NCBI RefSeq assembly: GCF_038003085.1
Contig: NZ_JBBOOM010000001.1
Location: forward strand, 62,001-126,000
Length of the DNA stretch: 64,000 nucleotides
Direction of reading: 5' to 3'
Origin: Psychrobacillus sp. FSL K6-2836
GTDB lineage: Bacteria > Bacillota > Bacilli > Bacillales_A > Planococcaceae
Made by a program: the position numbers and the translations under genes. Below, in pieces: positions 43,200 to 53,731 of the stretch (the first letter of the stretch is position 1; each line of letters begins with the position of its first letter). Below the pieces are notes generated by a model. That model searched no databases, was not told the origin of the DNA, and was given only the letters and a program-made list of their open reading frames with translations.

Positions 43200-43425
43200 C
43201 TTGTATAATATCAGTTTTAAATGGTCTGATAGTTTCTACCTGGCAGCCCCTATAAATGCCGGACTACAAGGAAGCATGAAAAAAGTGATATATAGTACAG
43301 TGTTTCGAATTGATCATTTACTAATACATAGAGTAAACCATTCTGCGTAATTGATATAAAACTCTTATTTTTTCATACTTTCTGTCTGGCGACTGAAGGG
43401 ATGAATGAATAAGAGTTTTTATTTT
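43200..43425 (+). ncRNA. Guanine-type purine riboswitch
   Basis: The aptamer spans 43200-43270. P1 is CTTGTA / TACAAG; the core has TATAATATC, then GGTCTGATAGTTTCTACC and the loop CCCCTATAAATGCCGGAC. The base that discriminates ligand is C (GACTAC rather than GATTAT), so guanine or hypoxanthine is expected. A terminator at 43358-43425 completes it. Purine binding should shut off the transporter gene. Confidence 0.92.
43358..43425 (+). terminator. Riboswitch-controlled terminator of nupG
   Basis: AAAACTCTTATT / AATAAGAGTTTT followed by TATTTT, directly upstream of the nupG ribosome site. Confidence 0.75.
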
Positions 43426-43452
43426 GGGGAAAATAAAGTTGGAGTTGATTAC

Positions 43453-44646
43453 ATGTTCTTTTTATTAAATATACTGGGCATTTTTGTTGTCCTCGGTCTT
43501 GTCTACCTTTGTTCGCCTGATAAACGGAAAATTAAATGGCGTTCTATCCTCAGCTTGCTCATAGCCGAATTGCTCATTACCTGGTTTATGTTATCGACCA
43601 CGATAGGAACATGGACAATTAACAAAATTGCTTCCTTCTTTACATGGTTGGTATCATCCGCCAATGCAGGAATCTCATTTGCCTTTCCTTCTGTGATGGC
43701 GAATGAAACAGTAGATTTCTTCTTTAGTGCGTTACTACCTATTGTCTTCATTGTGACTTTCTTCGATATTTTATCTTATTTCGGAATTATGACCTGGATA
43801 ATCGATAAAGTAGGATGGGTCATTTCGAAAATATCCGGATTGCCAAAGCTTGAGAGCTTCTTCTCTATCCAAATGATGTTTCTTGGAAATACGGAAGCTT
43901 TAGCTGTTATCCGTCAACAGCTGACCGTTCTTAAAGACCATCGTCTATTGACGTTCGGGATCATGAGCATGAGTAGTGTAAGTGGTTCAATTATTGGGGC
44001 ATATTTATCGATGGTTCCTGCAGAGTACGTGTTTGCAGCAATCCCGTTAAACTGCTTAAATGCCCTGTTACTGGCTAGTATTTTAAATCCTATAGAGGTT
44101 AGCAAAGAAGACGATATTGTTTACGTTCCTCCAAAAGAAGAACGTCAAGATTTCTTTTCTACCATCTCCAACAGTATGCTTATCGGCATGAAGATGGTTA
44201 TTGTAATCTTAGCAATGGTGATTGGGTATGTAGCATTAACCAGTGCTCTTAATGGGATTCTTGGTTTCTTTATAGATGGTTTGACAATCGAAAAGATTTT
44301 CGGTGTCATTTTCTTCCCATTTGCAATTTTGCTTGGATTAGGCCTCCATGATGCGATGTATGTCGCTTCGTTAATGGGGATTAAACTCTCCACAAACGAA
44401 TTTGTGGCCATGATGAACTTAAAAAACCATCTCCAAGATTTGAATCCACATACGATTGCAGTTGCTGTTACGTTCTTGACTTCATTCGCCAATTTTAGTA
44501 CAGTCGGCATGATTTATGGCACCTATAGCTCAACTTTAGGTGAAGAACGTTCAAAGATCATCGGTAAAAATGTTTGGAAGCTATTGGTTAGCGGAATGGC
44601 TGTATCTCTGTTAAGCGCGATGCTTGTTGGATTATTCGTTTGGTAA
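43453..44646 (+). CDS. nupG: Concentrative nucleoside transporter (NupG-like)
   Basis: 397 residues with about ten membrane segments and the CNT family blocks: ANAGISFAFPSVMANETVDF, LGNTEALAVIRQQL with the conserved NTE, SMSSVSGSIIGAY, and LTSFANFSTVGMIYG. It imports nucleosides with a proton or sodium. The frame is open to 43405, inside the riboswitch terminator; ATG 43453 follows GGAG by eight bases and starts at the first helix. The guanine-type riboswitch points to guanosine/inosine uptake, as for B. subtilis NupG. Confidence 0.9.
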   Translation: MFFLLNILGIFVVLGLVYLCSPDKRKIKWRSILSLLIAELLITWFMLSTTIGTWTINKIASFFTWLVSSANAGISFAFPSVMANETVDFFFSALLPIVFIVTFFDILSYFGIMTWIIDKVGWVISKISGLPKLESFFSIQMMFLGNTEALAVIRQQLTVLKDHRLLTFGIMSMSSVSGSIIGAYLSMVPAEYVFAAIPLNCLNALLLASILNPIEVSKEDDIVYVPPKEERQDFFSTISNSMLIGMKMVIVILAMVIGYVALTSALNGILGFFIDGLTIEKIFGVIFFPFAILLGLGLHDAMYVASLMGIKLSTNEFVAMMNLKNHLQDLNPHTIAVAVTFLTSFANFSTVGMIYGTYSSTLGEERSKIIGKNVWKLLVSGMAVSLLSAMLVGLFVW

Positions 44647-44755
44647 ACATTCAAGTGATGGAAGTTGCTATTCCGAAATAAAAACAAGGATACATTCCGC
44701 TACTTAAAGGATGTCTTAAAAAACACCGAAAATTTTTATAAATGTTCAGATAACT

Positions 44756-44802
44756 AAAGAAGCTAACGACCTAGAAGTAGCAGGTTGTTAGCTTCTTTAT
44801 CT
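44756..44802 (+). terminator. Intrinsic terminator of nupG
   Basis: AAAGAAGCTAACGACCT / AGGTTGTTAGCTTCTTT, one mismatch, followed by ATCTACTTT. Confidence 0.8.
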
Positions 44803-44881
44803 ACTTTAGTGGATTTATTTTAGAAGCAGTTAATATAGGATAATGTGCTCCTTAATAACCTTTAGGGACTTCTGTCTTCAA

Positions 44882-44941
44882 ATTTTTCTTTAGTTTTTTA
44901 ATTAATTCTACTTTTGATACATAAAAGGAAGGGAAAGATTG
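44882..44941. repeat. Direct repeat between ligD and ku, copy 2
   Basis: Partner of 42997-43055; located 35 bases upstream of the ku start. Confidence 0.7.
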
Positions 44942-44976
44942 CATAGTAAGAAGAAAAAGAAAAAGTGGTGAACATA

Positions 44977-45804
44977 ATGCATACAGTTTGGAAAGGTAGT
45001 ATCAGCTTTGGTTTAGTTAATATTCCTATAAAGCTTCATGCAGCAACTGAAAATAAGGATATAAAACTACGTCAGCTCCATAAAGAATGCCATACCCCAA
45101 TTAGCTATGCGAAGGTTTGTGAAGGATGCAAACAAGAGGTAAAGAATGAAGATATCGTCAAAGCATATGAATACTCAAAAAACAAGTTTGTCATTTTAGA
45201 TGAAGAAGAATTAGAAAAACTGAAAAAAGAAAATGAGGATAAAGCTGTAGAAATTATAGACTTTGTAAAATTGGAAGAAATAGATCCAATTTACTTTGAG
45301 CGCAGTTACTTTATGGCACCTGATAGTGGTGGTGGAAAAGCGTACTCTCTCTTAAGAGAAGCATTGCATGAGTCAGGTAAGATCGGGGTTGCTAAAATTA
45401 TGATTCGTTCGAAAGAGCAATTAGCAATCGTTCGAGTATATAACGAAACATTAATCATGGAAACCATTCACTTTCCCGATGAAGTTCGTAGTACAGCAGA
45501 TGTACCTAATATTCCTGCAGATCAAACTGTAGTAAAAAAAGAACTCGATACTGCCCTAATGCTTGTTGACCAGTTAACTACTGAGTTTGAACCAGAAAAA
45601 TACACAGATGAATATCGAACTGCCTTAATGGAGTTAATAGAAGAGAAAAAAGCTGGAAATAATGTAGTAACGACAAGCGAAAAACAAACAGAATTACCTT
45701 CCAATGTGACGGACCTAATGTCTGCCCTACAAGCTTCCCTTGATAAAACGAAAAAGAAAAAACCTACGACCAGAAAAAGAACGCCAAAAGCGAAAACCTC
45801 TTGA
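44977..45804 (+). CDS. ku: Ku protein (non-homologous end joining)
   Basis: 275 residues. The bacterial Ku core begins HTVWKGSISFGLVNIPIKLH and continues with LRQLHKECHTPISY, FERSYFMAPD and GVAKIMIRSKEQLAIVR. A basic Lys/Thr-rich tail (KKKKPTTRKRTPKAKTS) follows. Ku forms a ring-shaped homodimer on broken DNA ends and recruits LigD. ATG 44977 follows GGTGA; two in-frame GTGs lie just before it. The ku and ligD genes are separated by nupG, unlike the adjacent B. subtilis pair. Confidence 0.95.
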   Translation: MHTVWKGSISFGLVNIPIKLHAATENKDIKLRQLHKECHTPISYAKVCEGCKQEVKNEDIVKAYEYSKNKFVILDEEELEKLKKENEDKAVEIIDFVKLEEIDPIYFERSYFMAPDSGGGKAYSLLREALHESGKIGVAKIMIRSKEQLAIVRVYNETLIMETIHFPDEVRSTADVPNIPADQTVVKKELDTALMLVDQLTTEFEPEKYTDEYRTALMELIEEKKAGNNVVTTSEKQTELPSNVTDLMSALQASLDKTKKKKPTTRKRTPKAKTS

Positions 45805-45849
45805 CCAATCGGAGCATCTTAAAAATTAAACTGAGCTATCAAACTAACT

Positions 45850-45885
45850 TAGGCAGATCTCAATGAGACTGCCTGGTATTTTTGT
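45850..45885 (+). terminator. Probable terminator of ku
   Basis: AGGCAG-A-TCTC / GAGA-CTGCCT stem with one bulge, followed by GGTATTTTTG. Confidence 0.6.
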
Positions 45886-45938
45886 TAAATGGTGATGAAT
45901 AGCTTAGGGATTAACTAACTCTCTTCTGTAAAGTAAAA

Positions 45939-46787
45939 TTAGTATTGTCTCACCTCTACAACACCATTAATTGCTACAAAAGCATTTATGTCAATTGTCT
46001 TAATAAGTGTCCTAAGTTCAGGTTCTTCCAACCGGTTAATAACACAGAAGATTATTTCTACGTATTCATTGGTTTGTCCTCCTTCACCACCTATATATGT
46101 AACTCCTCTACCTAAACGTGTTTGAATTGCTTCCCCAATTTTTCGTGAATTGTTACTAATGATCATAATGTTTTTAGATTCATCAAAGCCTGCTTGCACC
46201 ATATCTATTACCTTCGTAGCTATAAAGTAAGCTATAGCTGAACATAAAGCGCTCTTTAGTCCGTAAATTAGCATGGCAAAAGAGAATATTAACACATTAA
46301 TACTCATAATAACTTCTCCCACCGATAAAGGGAATTTCTTTGCAATAAGTATAGCTAGAATTTCCGTACCATCTAAAGCACCACCTTTTCGTAAAACAAT
46401 ACCAACCCCTAAACCAATCATAATACCTCCTAATACTGCAACTAACATCGTATCGCCTGAAATAATAGTTGGAATTTGGTGCAATAAGCTTGTCGCAATT
46501 GATAATACTGTAATACCTATTACTGAACTAAATGCGAATGACTTTCCAAGTTCCTTATATCCAATAAATACGAATGGAATATTTAAAATGAATAGGAATA
46601 AACTTAATGAGAATCCTGTTAGATGAGATAACAAGATAGATATACCAGTTATACCACCATCAATTATATCGTTTGGTATTAGTACTGCTTCTAAACCGAT
46701 AGCTGTAATAATAGCTCCCATTATTATAAACAAAACACGACTAAATCTTTCAAACAAACTGATAGTCTGTCCACTTTTGACTTTCAA
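45939..46787 (-). CDS. YitT family membrane protein (DUF161/DUF2179)
   Basis: 282 residues: five or six membrane segments (about 15-200) with the YitT marks LIPNDIIDGGITGISILLSH and LRKGGALDGTEILA, then a cytoplasmic DUF2179 domain (about 205-282) with GRGVTYIGGEGG and KTIDINAFVAINGVVEV. Function is not firmly known. The start is TTG at 46787, ten bases after AAAAGGAG. Monocistronic. Confidence 0.85.
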   Translation of the reverse strand: MKVKSGQTISLFERFSRVLFIIMGAIITAIGLEAVLIPNDIIDGGITGISILLSHLTGFSLSLFLFILNIPFVFIGYKELGKSFAFSSVIGITVLSIATSLLHQIPTIISGDTMLVAVLGGIMIGLGVGIVLRKGGALDGTEILAILIAKKFPLSVGEVIMSINVLIFSFAMLIYGLKSALCSAIAYFIATKVIDMVQAGFDESKNIMIISNNSRKIGEAIQTRLGRGVTYIGGEGGQTNEYVEIIFCVINRLEEPELRTLIKTIDINAFVAINGVVEVRQY

Positions 46788-47167
46788 AATTTACTCAGCT
46801 CCTTTTATTGCTAACCTGAATATCATAGATTGGTATTATACAAATACTGTTATCTCAACAAATTATTCTCTTTTAAGTTGGATAATAATTGTTTTACATT
46901 TACAACATATTCTTTTTAGAGTCTCTTCTAAAAAATATGGATAAACTAAACTTTACTTCTCAAAAATCCTTATCTTACAATTACTCGAAAATCTCAATTT
47001 CGTTTTTATACTAATATATATATATGTTGTGCAGAGAATTGTATACGCTAGAGTATAAGTGTCATATAATTGTTTGCACTATACTATAAAATAATTTATA
47101 ACAAGGTATTAGCACAATACAATATCCCCAACTAGAGCATTCCAACACGTAAAAGAATGAAGGCAAA
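46788..47167. other. Intergenic region without recognised feature
   Basis: About 380 AT-rich bases with a TATATATATA run near 47022. A TATAAT box upstream of the YitT start (about 46835-46840, minus) has only a poorly spaced -35. No gene or RNA recognised. Confidence 0.5.
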
Positions 47168-47208
47168 ATAAAAAGATCTGAGCCGGTAGAATACCGAACT
47201 CAGACCTT
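47168..47208 (-). terminator. Intrinsic terminator of odhAB
   Basis: AGGTCTGAG / CTCAGATCT stem with an inner CGGTA/TACCG pair, T-rich tail on the minus strand. Confidence 0.8.
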
Positions 47209-47270
47209 AGAAGACGCCTGAAATATTTGACTAACTCTATTGAATAAATTTATAAAGGAAGTCTTTTTTA

Positions 47271-48500
47271 TTAACTATTTAGTAGTAAGTCTTCTGGGTT
47301 TTCAAGTAATTCTTTCACTGTTTTTAGGAATCCTACTGAATCTTTTCCATCGATTACACGGTGGTCATATGATAATGCCACGTACATCATTGGGCGGATT
47401 TCAATTTCGTTTCCAACAGCGATTGGACGTTTTTGGATTGTGTGCATTCCTAAAATACCAACTTGTGTACCGTTTAGAATTGGTGTTGACAGTAATGATC
47501 CGAATACTCCACCGTTTGTGATTGTGAAAGAACCACCAGACATATCAGATAGAGCTAATTTGTTATCACGAGCTTTTTTAGCAAGTTCTCCAATATTTCC
47601 TTCTATCTCTGCAAAGTTTTTACGGTCCGCATCACGAACGATAGGAACTACAAGACCACCTTCAGTTGATACAGCGATACCAATATCATAGAAGTTGTTT
47701 TTCACGATATCTGTTCCATCGATTTGAGAATTTACGTATGGATATTTTTTAAGTGCTGCTACTACAGCTTTTGTGAAGAAAGACATAAACCCAAGACGTA
47801 CATCATTTTGGTCAAAGAATTGATCTTTTTTACGTGAACGTAATGCCATAACATTTGTCATATCAATTTCATTGAAAGTTGTAAGCATAGCAGTACTTTG
47901 TCTTACTTCTAATAAACGTGTAGCAATTGTTTGACGACGACGTGACATCTTTTCACGAGTTGTACGGCCATCATCTTCTTTTGGCGCACTAGCTGCAGGT
48001 GCTGATGCTGCTTTTGCAGGTGCTTTAGCAGAACCATGAGCCGAAACGTCTTGTACACGAACACGTCCCATTGGATCTACAGGTGAAATTTCACTTAAGT
48101 TAATACCTTTTTCACGAGCTAATTTACGCGCTGCTGGACTAGCAATCGTACGGTCTTGCTCTGCCCCAGTTTCTTCAGCAACTGGAGCTGCTTTAGGAGC
48201 TTCAGGAGCTTTTACCTCTTCTTTTGCTTCAGACTGTGCAGCTGGTGCTGATGCAGTTGAACCTGAACCTGCTCCTACTACTGCGATTACTTGCCCCACT
48301 TGAACAGTATCTCCTTCAGCAGCTAAAAGTTCACTAACTACTCCTGCTTCTTCTGAGATAACTTCAACGTTTACTTTATCTGTTTCAAGTTCTACGATGA
48401 ACTCACCTTTTTCAACTGTATCACCTGGTTGTTTTAACCACTGTGCAATAGTACCCTCTGTAATCGATTCTGCTAATTCTGGAACAATAATGTCTGCCAC
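47271..48500 (-). CDS. odhB: 2-oxoglutarate dehydrogenase E2 (dihydrolipoyl succinyltransferase)
   Basis: 409 residues: a lipoyl domain (1-75) with the lipoylated lysine in [11 protein letters not shown], an Ala/Pro-rich linker, a small E1/E3-binding domain (about 120-155, [19 protein letters not shown]), a second linker, and the catalytic domain with [13 protein letters not shown] carrying the active-site histidine. It transfers the succinyl group to CoA in the citric-acid cycle. It lies 30 bases after odhA with its own ribosome site and is followed by a terminator. Confidence 0.95.
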   Translation of the reverse strand: MADIIVPELAESITEGTIAQWLKQPGDTVEKGEFIVELETDKVNVEVISEEAGVVSELLAAEGDTVQVGQVIAVVGAGSGSTASAPAAQSEAKEEVKAPEAPKAAPVAEETGAEQDRTIASPAARKLAREKGINLSEISPVDPMGRVRVQDVSAHGSAKAPAKAASAPAASAPKEDDGRTTREKMSRRRQTIATRLLEVRQSTAMLTTFNEIDMTNVMALRSRKKDQFFDQNDVRLGFMSFFTKAVVAALKKYPYVNSQIDGTDIVKNNFYDIGIAVSTEGGLVVPIVRDADRKNFAEIEGNIGELAKKARDNKLALSDMSGGSFTITNGGVFGSLLSTPILNGTQVGILGMHTIQKRPIAVGNEIEIRPMMYVALSYDHRVIDGKDSVGFLKTVKELLENPEDLLLNS

Positions 48501-48530
48501 TTGTATTTCCTCCTCTATTCTAATCCTATC

Positions 48531-51332
48531 TTATAAGCTTTTTAAAGCTTCTTCAATAATACGTGCTTGTTCTACTTTATAAGTATCTCCATCACCCTCT
48601 GCAGGACTTGCTCTATGCACACGACCTACATAAGTAATTTCTTGATCTTTTGCTATTTCCAATAGATACGGTAGAGCAAAGTTCCATGAACCCATATTTT
48701 GCGGTTCTTCTTGTGCCCATACAAGTTGTTTCACATTTGGGAAACGTGTCACAATTTCTTCAATCTTATCTTGTGGGAATGGATATAGTTGTTCAACACG
48801 CACAATGTGCACATAATCGAAACCTGCACCATCTTTGACTTTGTCCGCCAAGTCTATAGCAAGTTTACCACTAACAAAGACAATTTTCTCTACTTTGTCT
48901 GCTTGTTGACCTAAACCTGTTTGCTCAACAACTGTTTCAAATTGCCCTGAAGTCAGATCAGCTACGTCTGCTCCAACTAAAGGATGACGTAATAATGATT
49001 TTGGTGAAACAATTATTAACGGACGAATAGCATCTTCTTTAAGCATTTTTGCTTGTCTGCGTAAAATATGGAAATAGTTAGCTGCGCTTGAAAGATTGGC
49101 AACAGTCCAGTTATTTTCAGCAGCAAGTTGTAAATAACGTTCTAAACGTGCACTAGAATGTTCTGATCCTTGACCTTCAGCGCCATGTGGCAATAACATC
49201 ACTAAGCCGGATTTAAGACCCCATTTAGCTCGTGCAGAACTGATAAAGTTATCAAACATTACTTGAGCCATGTTAGCGAAGTCGCCGTATTGTGCTTCCC
49301 AAATAGTTAGAGAGTTATTATCTTCTAAATTATAGCCAAATTCATACCCTAGAATTGCCGCTTCTGTAAGTGGACTATTATGCACTACGAATGATGCTTT
49401 TCCATCACTAATACCGTGAATCGGTGTTAATTCGGCTCCGGTTTTTTCATCATGAAGTACTAAATGTCTATGAGAGAATGTCCCACGTTGAGCATCTTGA
49501 CCAGATAAACGGATAGAATTACCTTCTTGTAAAATTGTTGCAAATGCTAGTGTTTCTGCATGGCCCCAATCTACTTTACCTTTACCTTTGAATGGTTCTT
49601 CACGACGCTTCAATATTTTTGCCAACTTTTTAAAAGCGTTAAACTCAGTTGGCCAAGTTAATAACTCTTCATTGATTTTAGCAAGTTTAGTCTCTTCAAC
49701 CCCTGTTTGAATTTCCGGCATACCATCTAATACTACTTGTGGTATTACGATATCATGTACAGTTGATGGAGGAAGTTCTTTCACTCGATCATAGGCCTGT
49801 TGCATTTCAGCGAAAACTGACTCGTCTAATGTTTTAACTGCAGATGTATCCATTAAACTTTCTTCAACTAACTGCTTGCCATATAATTCACGAACGGTTG
49901 GATGTTTATGAATTGAATGATACATAGTTGGATTTGTTACTAACGGCTCATCCATTTCGTTATGACCATATCGACGATAGCCTAATAAGTCAATAACGAT
50001 ATCTTTTCCAAACTTTTGGCGATATTCATGTGCGAATTTAGCAACGCCAATCACCGCTTCAGGATCATCAGCATTCACATGAATGACAGGTACTTCATAC
50101 CCTTTTGCTGGATCCGAAGAATAGTTGGTAGAACGTGAATCATAATGTTCGGTAGTGAAACCAATCATATTATTTGCAATAATATGGATGGAACCACCTG
50201 TTTGATATCCACGAACTCGGCTATAATTTAATACTTCAGTTACTACTCCTTGCCCTGGGAAAGCAGCATCACCATGCACTAATATAGCAAATGCAGCATT
50301 TTTATCCTGAACTGGGAAACCAGCTGCATCTGTAGTTTCTTGCGCAGCACGTGTTTGACCCGTAACAATTGGACTTACAACTTCCAAATGTGAAGGATTA
50401 TAAGCAAGTTTTAATGTTAAACCAGATTGTGAGCGGTAACTAGCCCCTTTATGATATTTAACATCCCCAAACCAACCCTCTGAAAGTTCAAGTGAACCAT
50501 CTTTTGGTAAAAATGATTCAGTAGGAACATGTGCAAATTCTGCAAACATCATTTCATACGGTTTGTTTAGAACATGAGTTAATACATTTAAACGACCACG
50601 ATGAGCCATACCAATATTTACTTGTTTTGTTTTTGTTTTATCTGATTGACGAACCAGCTCATCCATTAATACAACTAAAGAATCTAGACCTTCAATTGAA
50701 AAGCGTTTTGCTCCCACAAATGTACGATGAATGAATTTCTCAAATCCTTCAACTTGTGTTAAACGTTTAAGCAATTGTTTTTTGTCTTCAGTTGAAAGCT
50801 TTTCTTTCACAGCGCCTTTTTCAATCTTTTCTTGTAACCAAGTACGTTCTTCTGAGTTGACAATATGAGCAATTTCAAATGCAATTTTATCAGAATACAT
50901 ACTGCGTAAATGTTCAATTGCTTGTAAGCCATTCGTAATATTTGCAGGTGCATTGCTAATTAGGTACGAAACAGGTACTTCTTTCAAATCTTGTTCAGTT
51001 AAACTATAAGTATCAAGATTCATCTTCGAATCTTCTTTTGGTCCATCATTTAATGGATAAATATTAGCAGTTAAGTGACCATGAGTACGAATTGCATCTG
51101 CAAGCTGAATTGCATGAATCACTTTTTCAAAATTATTCGGCTCTACTACTGGTGTATCAGAGCTGTTAGATGATACCGAGGCCGGAATCTTAGGTGCACC
51201 GTATTGCTGAAATAACTCTACTAATTCAGGATCCACTTCGTCTGGAGATTGTAAAAATACATCATACTGCTCCATTACATAACCAAGGTTCGGACCAGAA
51301 AAAGCTGACCAAGGTGTTCGATTGTTCGACAT
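48531..51332 (-). CDS. odhA: 2-oxoglutarate dehydrogenase E1
   Basis: 933 residues, thiamine-diphosphate-dependent E1o. It starts with NTPWSAFSGPNLGYVMEQYD-like text, contains GMAHRGRLNVLTHVL, HGDAAFPGQGVV, GFTTEHYDSRST, the ThDP-binding VNADDPEAVI and RRYGHNEMDEP, and the C-terminal AQEEPQNMGSW. It decarboxylates 2-oxoglutarate and passes succinyl to OdhB. GGAGG lies nine bases ahead of the ATG. odhA-odhB form a two-gene operon; the E3 subunit is not in this window. Confidence 0.96.
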   Translation of the reverse strand: MSNNRTPWSAFSGPNLGYVMEQYDVFLQSPDEVDPELVELFQQYGAPKIPASVSSNSSDTPVVEPNNFEKVIHAIQLADAIRTHGHLTANIYPLNDGPKEDSKMNLDTYSLTEQDLKEVPVSYLISNAPANITNGLQAIEHLRSMYSDKIAFEIAHIVNSEERTWLQEKIEKGAVKEKLSTEDKKQLLKRLTQVEGFEKFIHRTFVGAKRFSIEGLDSLVVLMDELVRQSDKTKTKQVNIGMAHRGRLNVLTHVLNKPYEMMFAEFAHVPTESFLPKDGSLELSEGWFGDVKYHKGASYRSQSGLTLKLAYNPSHLEVVSPIVTGQTRAAQETTDAAGFPVQDKNAAFAILVHGDAAFPGQGVVTEVLNYSRVRGYQTGGSIHIIANNMIGFTTEHYDSRSTNYSSDPAKGYEVPVIHVNADDPEAVIGVAKFAHEYRQKFGKDIVIDLLGYRRYGHNEMDEPLVTNPTMYHSIHKHPTVRELYGKQLVEESLMDTSAVKTLDESVFAEMQQAYDRVKELPPSTVHDIVIPQVVLDGMPEIQTGVEETKLAKINEELLTWPTEFNAFKKLAKILKRREEPFKGKGKVDWGHAETLAFATILQEGNSIRLSGQDAQRGTFSHRHLVLHDEKTGAELTPIHGISDGKASFVVHNSPLTEAAILGYEFGYNLEDNNSLTIWEAQYGDFANMAQVMFDNFISSARAKWGLKSGLVMLLPHGAEGQGSEHSSARLERYLQLAAENNWTVANLSSAANYFHILRRQAKMLKEDAIRPLIIVSPKSLLRHPLVGADVADLTSGQFETVVEQTGLGQQADKVEKIVFVSGKLAIDLADKVKDGAGFDYVHIVRVEQLYPFPQDKIEEIVTRFPNVKQLVWAQEEPQNMGSWNFALPYLLEIAKDQEITYVGRVHRASPAEGDGDTYKVEQARIIEEALKSL

Positions 51333-51593
51333 TTAGAAAAACCTCCAACATTTTGTGCCTTCTAGGCATTTATCAAAAATACATATTAATGGATAAAAAA
51401 GTTCCAGTTATACATGAAAAAAATACACATAGCTACATGTATATAGTTTACCACTTTTTTATATAGTCTCAAACTATCCTTATATAAGGACAATTTTTCC
51501 CTCTCAATCTTACTACTATAGGAAAAAAAAACAATGGTTTTTTTCAAAAAAAACGGGAAATTGTCTAATTTTTTATGCTTTTACACTGAATGA

Positions 51594-52970
51594 TTATTCA
51601 CTTGTCAATTTAGGGAATAAAATGTAAAATTTTGTCCATTTTTCTTTTTCACTAAATACTGAAATCGTACCTCCATATTCAATTACCAAGCTTTTAACTA
51701 TACTTAATCCTAAACCTGAACCACCCCTATTTTTAGTTCTAGCTTCATCGACAATAAAAAAGCGTTCGAAAATTTTGGGCAATATGGATTCTTGGATACC
51801 AACTCCATTATCTTCCACAATAATTTGGACCTGATCTGCTTTGTTTACCGCTGTCAATTTAATATACGGTTGTTTATCGTTATATTTTATCGCATTTTCT
51901 ATTAGATTACGCAGAATTTGCTCTAAAGCAGTAGGCGGAACAAGTACATTTACTTGTTCATCCCCTTGGATTTCTATTGTTGCTTCTGGTGATAAATGTA
52001 AATAACTTTGCTGTAACTGTTGAAGGACAGCTATAACTGAAGTAACTTCCCGATTACTATTATGCTCATTTTTTGCAAGCTTTAACATTTCTTCGATTAA
52101 TAACTTCATTTTTTGTATTTCCGAGAGGGATATTTCCAGTGATTCATCTAATATGGAGCGATCCTCTTTTCCCCAACGATTCAATAACGATAAATGCCCT
52201 TCGACTACTTGTACGGGGGTACGCAATTCATGGGATACATTTTGAATAAATTCATCTTGTCTCGTAATTGTTTTTGATACTTCACCCATCAATTCCTTAT
52301 AAATTTTTAGTAGCTCTCCGATTTCATCTTCATTGTCATATTGGAAACTAACTTTTTTGGAAAACTTAGTCTGTTTTGCAAGCTGCATCTCATCTCTTAG
52401 TTCTTTAATAGGTCTCAGTAAAACCGAGGATAATATAAAGGCTATTAAAGCGGATAGAACAAGTGTTATGAGTGCGAATATACCCATGGCTATTAATATA
52501 TAATTCATGAGCTGAGAAAAACTTTCTAAACTGTGTGAGATTTGTACATATCCTTTAAACAAGCCAAAGTCTATTTCAGCTGCCTTATGGAAAACTACTT
52601 TTCCATCTATTTGTTCTCTAACAAATTCATCCGTTTGAAGTGAAAAGGATTTTGGGAAATCGCTAGCATCATTGATTCTGAGAATCTCAATACCATCTTC
52701 ATTCAATACACGGACTGATTGCTTTTGATTGACCAATTGATTGAGTAGTGTTCTATTTTTTTGAATATCTTGAATGGAAATGATGGGACCGTTAGATTTG
52801 AAAAAGTGTGTAACTTCATCTAATGTATTTTGAGCAATTTTTTTCTCGGAAATTTGCAGCCAATTAAAAAGAGAAAAATATAATATAATACACATCATAA
52901 GGAAGCTTAAAAATATGGAAATCGCCGAAGCATATGTCCATTTACGCTGTAAAGTCCACTTTTTGATCAT
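51594..52970 (-). CDS. Sensor histidine kinase (ArlS-like)
   Basis: 458 residues: TM1 (about 14-36), an extracytoplasmic sensor of about 120 residues, TM2 (about 155-178), HAMP (about 180-235), a dimerisation domain with the phosphorylated His in [19 protein letters not shown], and an ATPase domain with N, G1 (VEDNGVGI) and G2 ([11 protein letters not shown]) boxes. Its ATG overlaps the stop of the response regulator (ATGA). The closest arrangement I know is ArlRS/YkoGH. The signal is unknown. Confidence 0.9.
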   Translation of the reverse strand: MIKKWTLQRKWTYASAISIFLSFLMMCIILYFSLFNWLQISEKKIAQNTLDEVTHFFKSNGPIISIQDIQKNRTLLNQLVNQKQSVRVLNEDGIEILRINDASDFPKSFSLQTDEFVREQIDGKVVFHKAAEIDFGLFKGYVQISHSLESFSQLMNYILIAMGIFALITLVLSALIAFILSSVLLRPIKELRDEMQLAKQTKFSKKVSFQYDNEDEIGELLKIYKELMGEVSKTITRQDEFIQNVSHELRTPVQVVEGHLSLLNRWGKEDRSILDESLEISLSEIQKMKLLIEEMLKLAKNEHNSNREVTSVIAVLQQLQQSYLHLSPEATIEIQGDEQVNVLVPPTALEQILRNLIENAIKYNDKQPYIKLTAVNKADQVQIIVEDNGVGIQESILPKIFERFFIVDEARTKNRGGSGLGLSIVKSLVIEYGGTISVFSEKEKWTKFYILFPKLTSE

Positions 52971-53641
52971 CGCATAACATACCCTACGCCTCTAACGGTT
53001 TCAATTATGGCTGCAATGTCGGGAGGAAGTTTTTTTCTGAGATGCCTTATGTATACATCTACTACATTTGTTTCAACCTCTACATCATATCCCCATACTT
53101 TTTCCAAAATAGCATCTCTAGATAGCACCATATTATAATTTTCCATTAAATAGATGAGCATATCGTATTCAGTTTTTGTTAGTTCAATCTCTTTCCCTTC
53201 AAAGAAAACCTGATGAGCTTTCCGTTCAACTGTTAGCCCTTGAATAGTCAACTCATTTTTTTCGTTTTCTAATGAGGGCTCTACCCTTCTAAGAACTGCT
53301 CGTATTCTTGCTAATAACTCCTCAATAGCAAACGGTTTCACCACATAGTCGTCTGCCCCTGTCTCTAAACCGGATACGCGATCTATAATCGCATCCCTTG
53401 CAGTTATTAGAATAATGGGGGTACTTTTCTTTTTGCGCACTCTTCGACATATTTCCAAGCCATTTAGATTTGGTAACATAACATCGATGAGCATCAGATC
53501 ATAAGTATGATTTAAAGCTAAATCTGCTCCTTCGCGTCCATCGTGAGAAACGGTGACTTGAAAATTTTCATGCTTTAACTCTAGCTCCACAAATTTCGCA
53601 ATATTTACTTCATCTTCTATTAATAAAATATGTTGCGTCAT
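52967..53641 (-). CDS. OmpR-family response regulator (ArlR-like)
   Basis: 224 residues. The receiver domain (1-115) has the acidic pair in LIEDEVN, the phosphorylated Asp in [11 protein letters not shown] (Asp 53 region), Thr in ILITARD and Lys in [10 protein letters not shown]. The winged-helix DNA-binding domain follows (about 130-224, [15 protein letters not shown] and YIRHLRKKL). It regulates transcription on signal from the overlapping kinase gene. Target genes are not indicated. Confidence 0.93.
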   Translation of the reverse strand: MTQHILLIEDEVNIAKFVELELKHENFQVTVSHDGREGADLALNHTYDLMLIDVMLPNLNGLEICRRVRKKKSTPIILITARDAIIDRVSGLETGADDYVVKPFAIEELLARIRAVLRRVEPSLENEKNELTIQGLTVERKAHQVFFEGKEIELTKTEYDMLIYLMENYNMVLSRDAILEKVWGYDVEVETNVVDVYIRHLRKKLPPDIAAIIETVRGVGYVMR

Positions 53642-53699
53642 CTCTTACATTCCCTTCTAAGTTTAAGTTCCTTTGTTCACCTATCCTAGGTCAAATGAA

Positions 53700-53731
53700 A
53701 GAAAAAGCCGTTCCATTAAGTCTGAACGGCA
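53700..53731 (-). terminator. Intrinsic terminator overlapping the GGDEF gene end
   Basis: GCCGTTC / GAACGGC with T5 on the minus strand. The stop codon of the GGDEF gene lies in its loop. Confidence 0.8.

Noticed and set aside
43405-43452. Upstream ATG of the nupG frame
   Set aside because: It lies in the 3' arm of the riboswitch terminator; the ATG at 43453 has a proper ribosome site.
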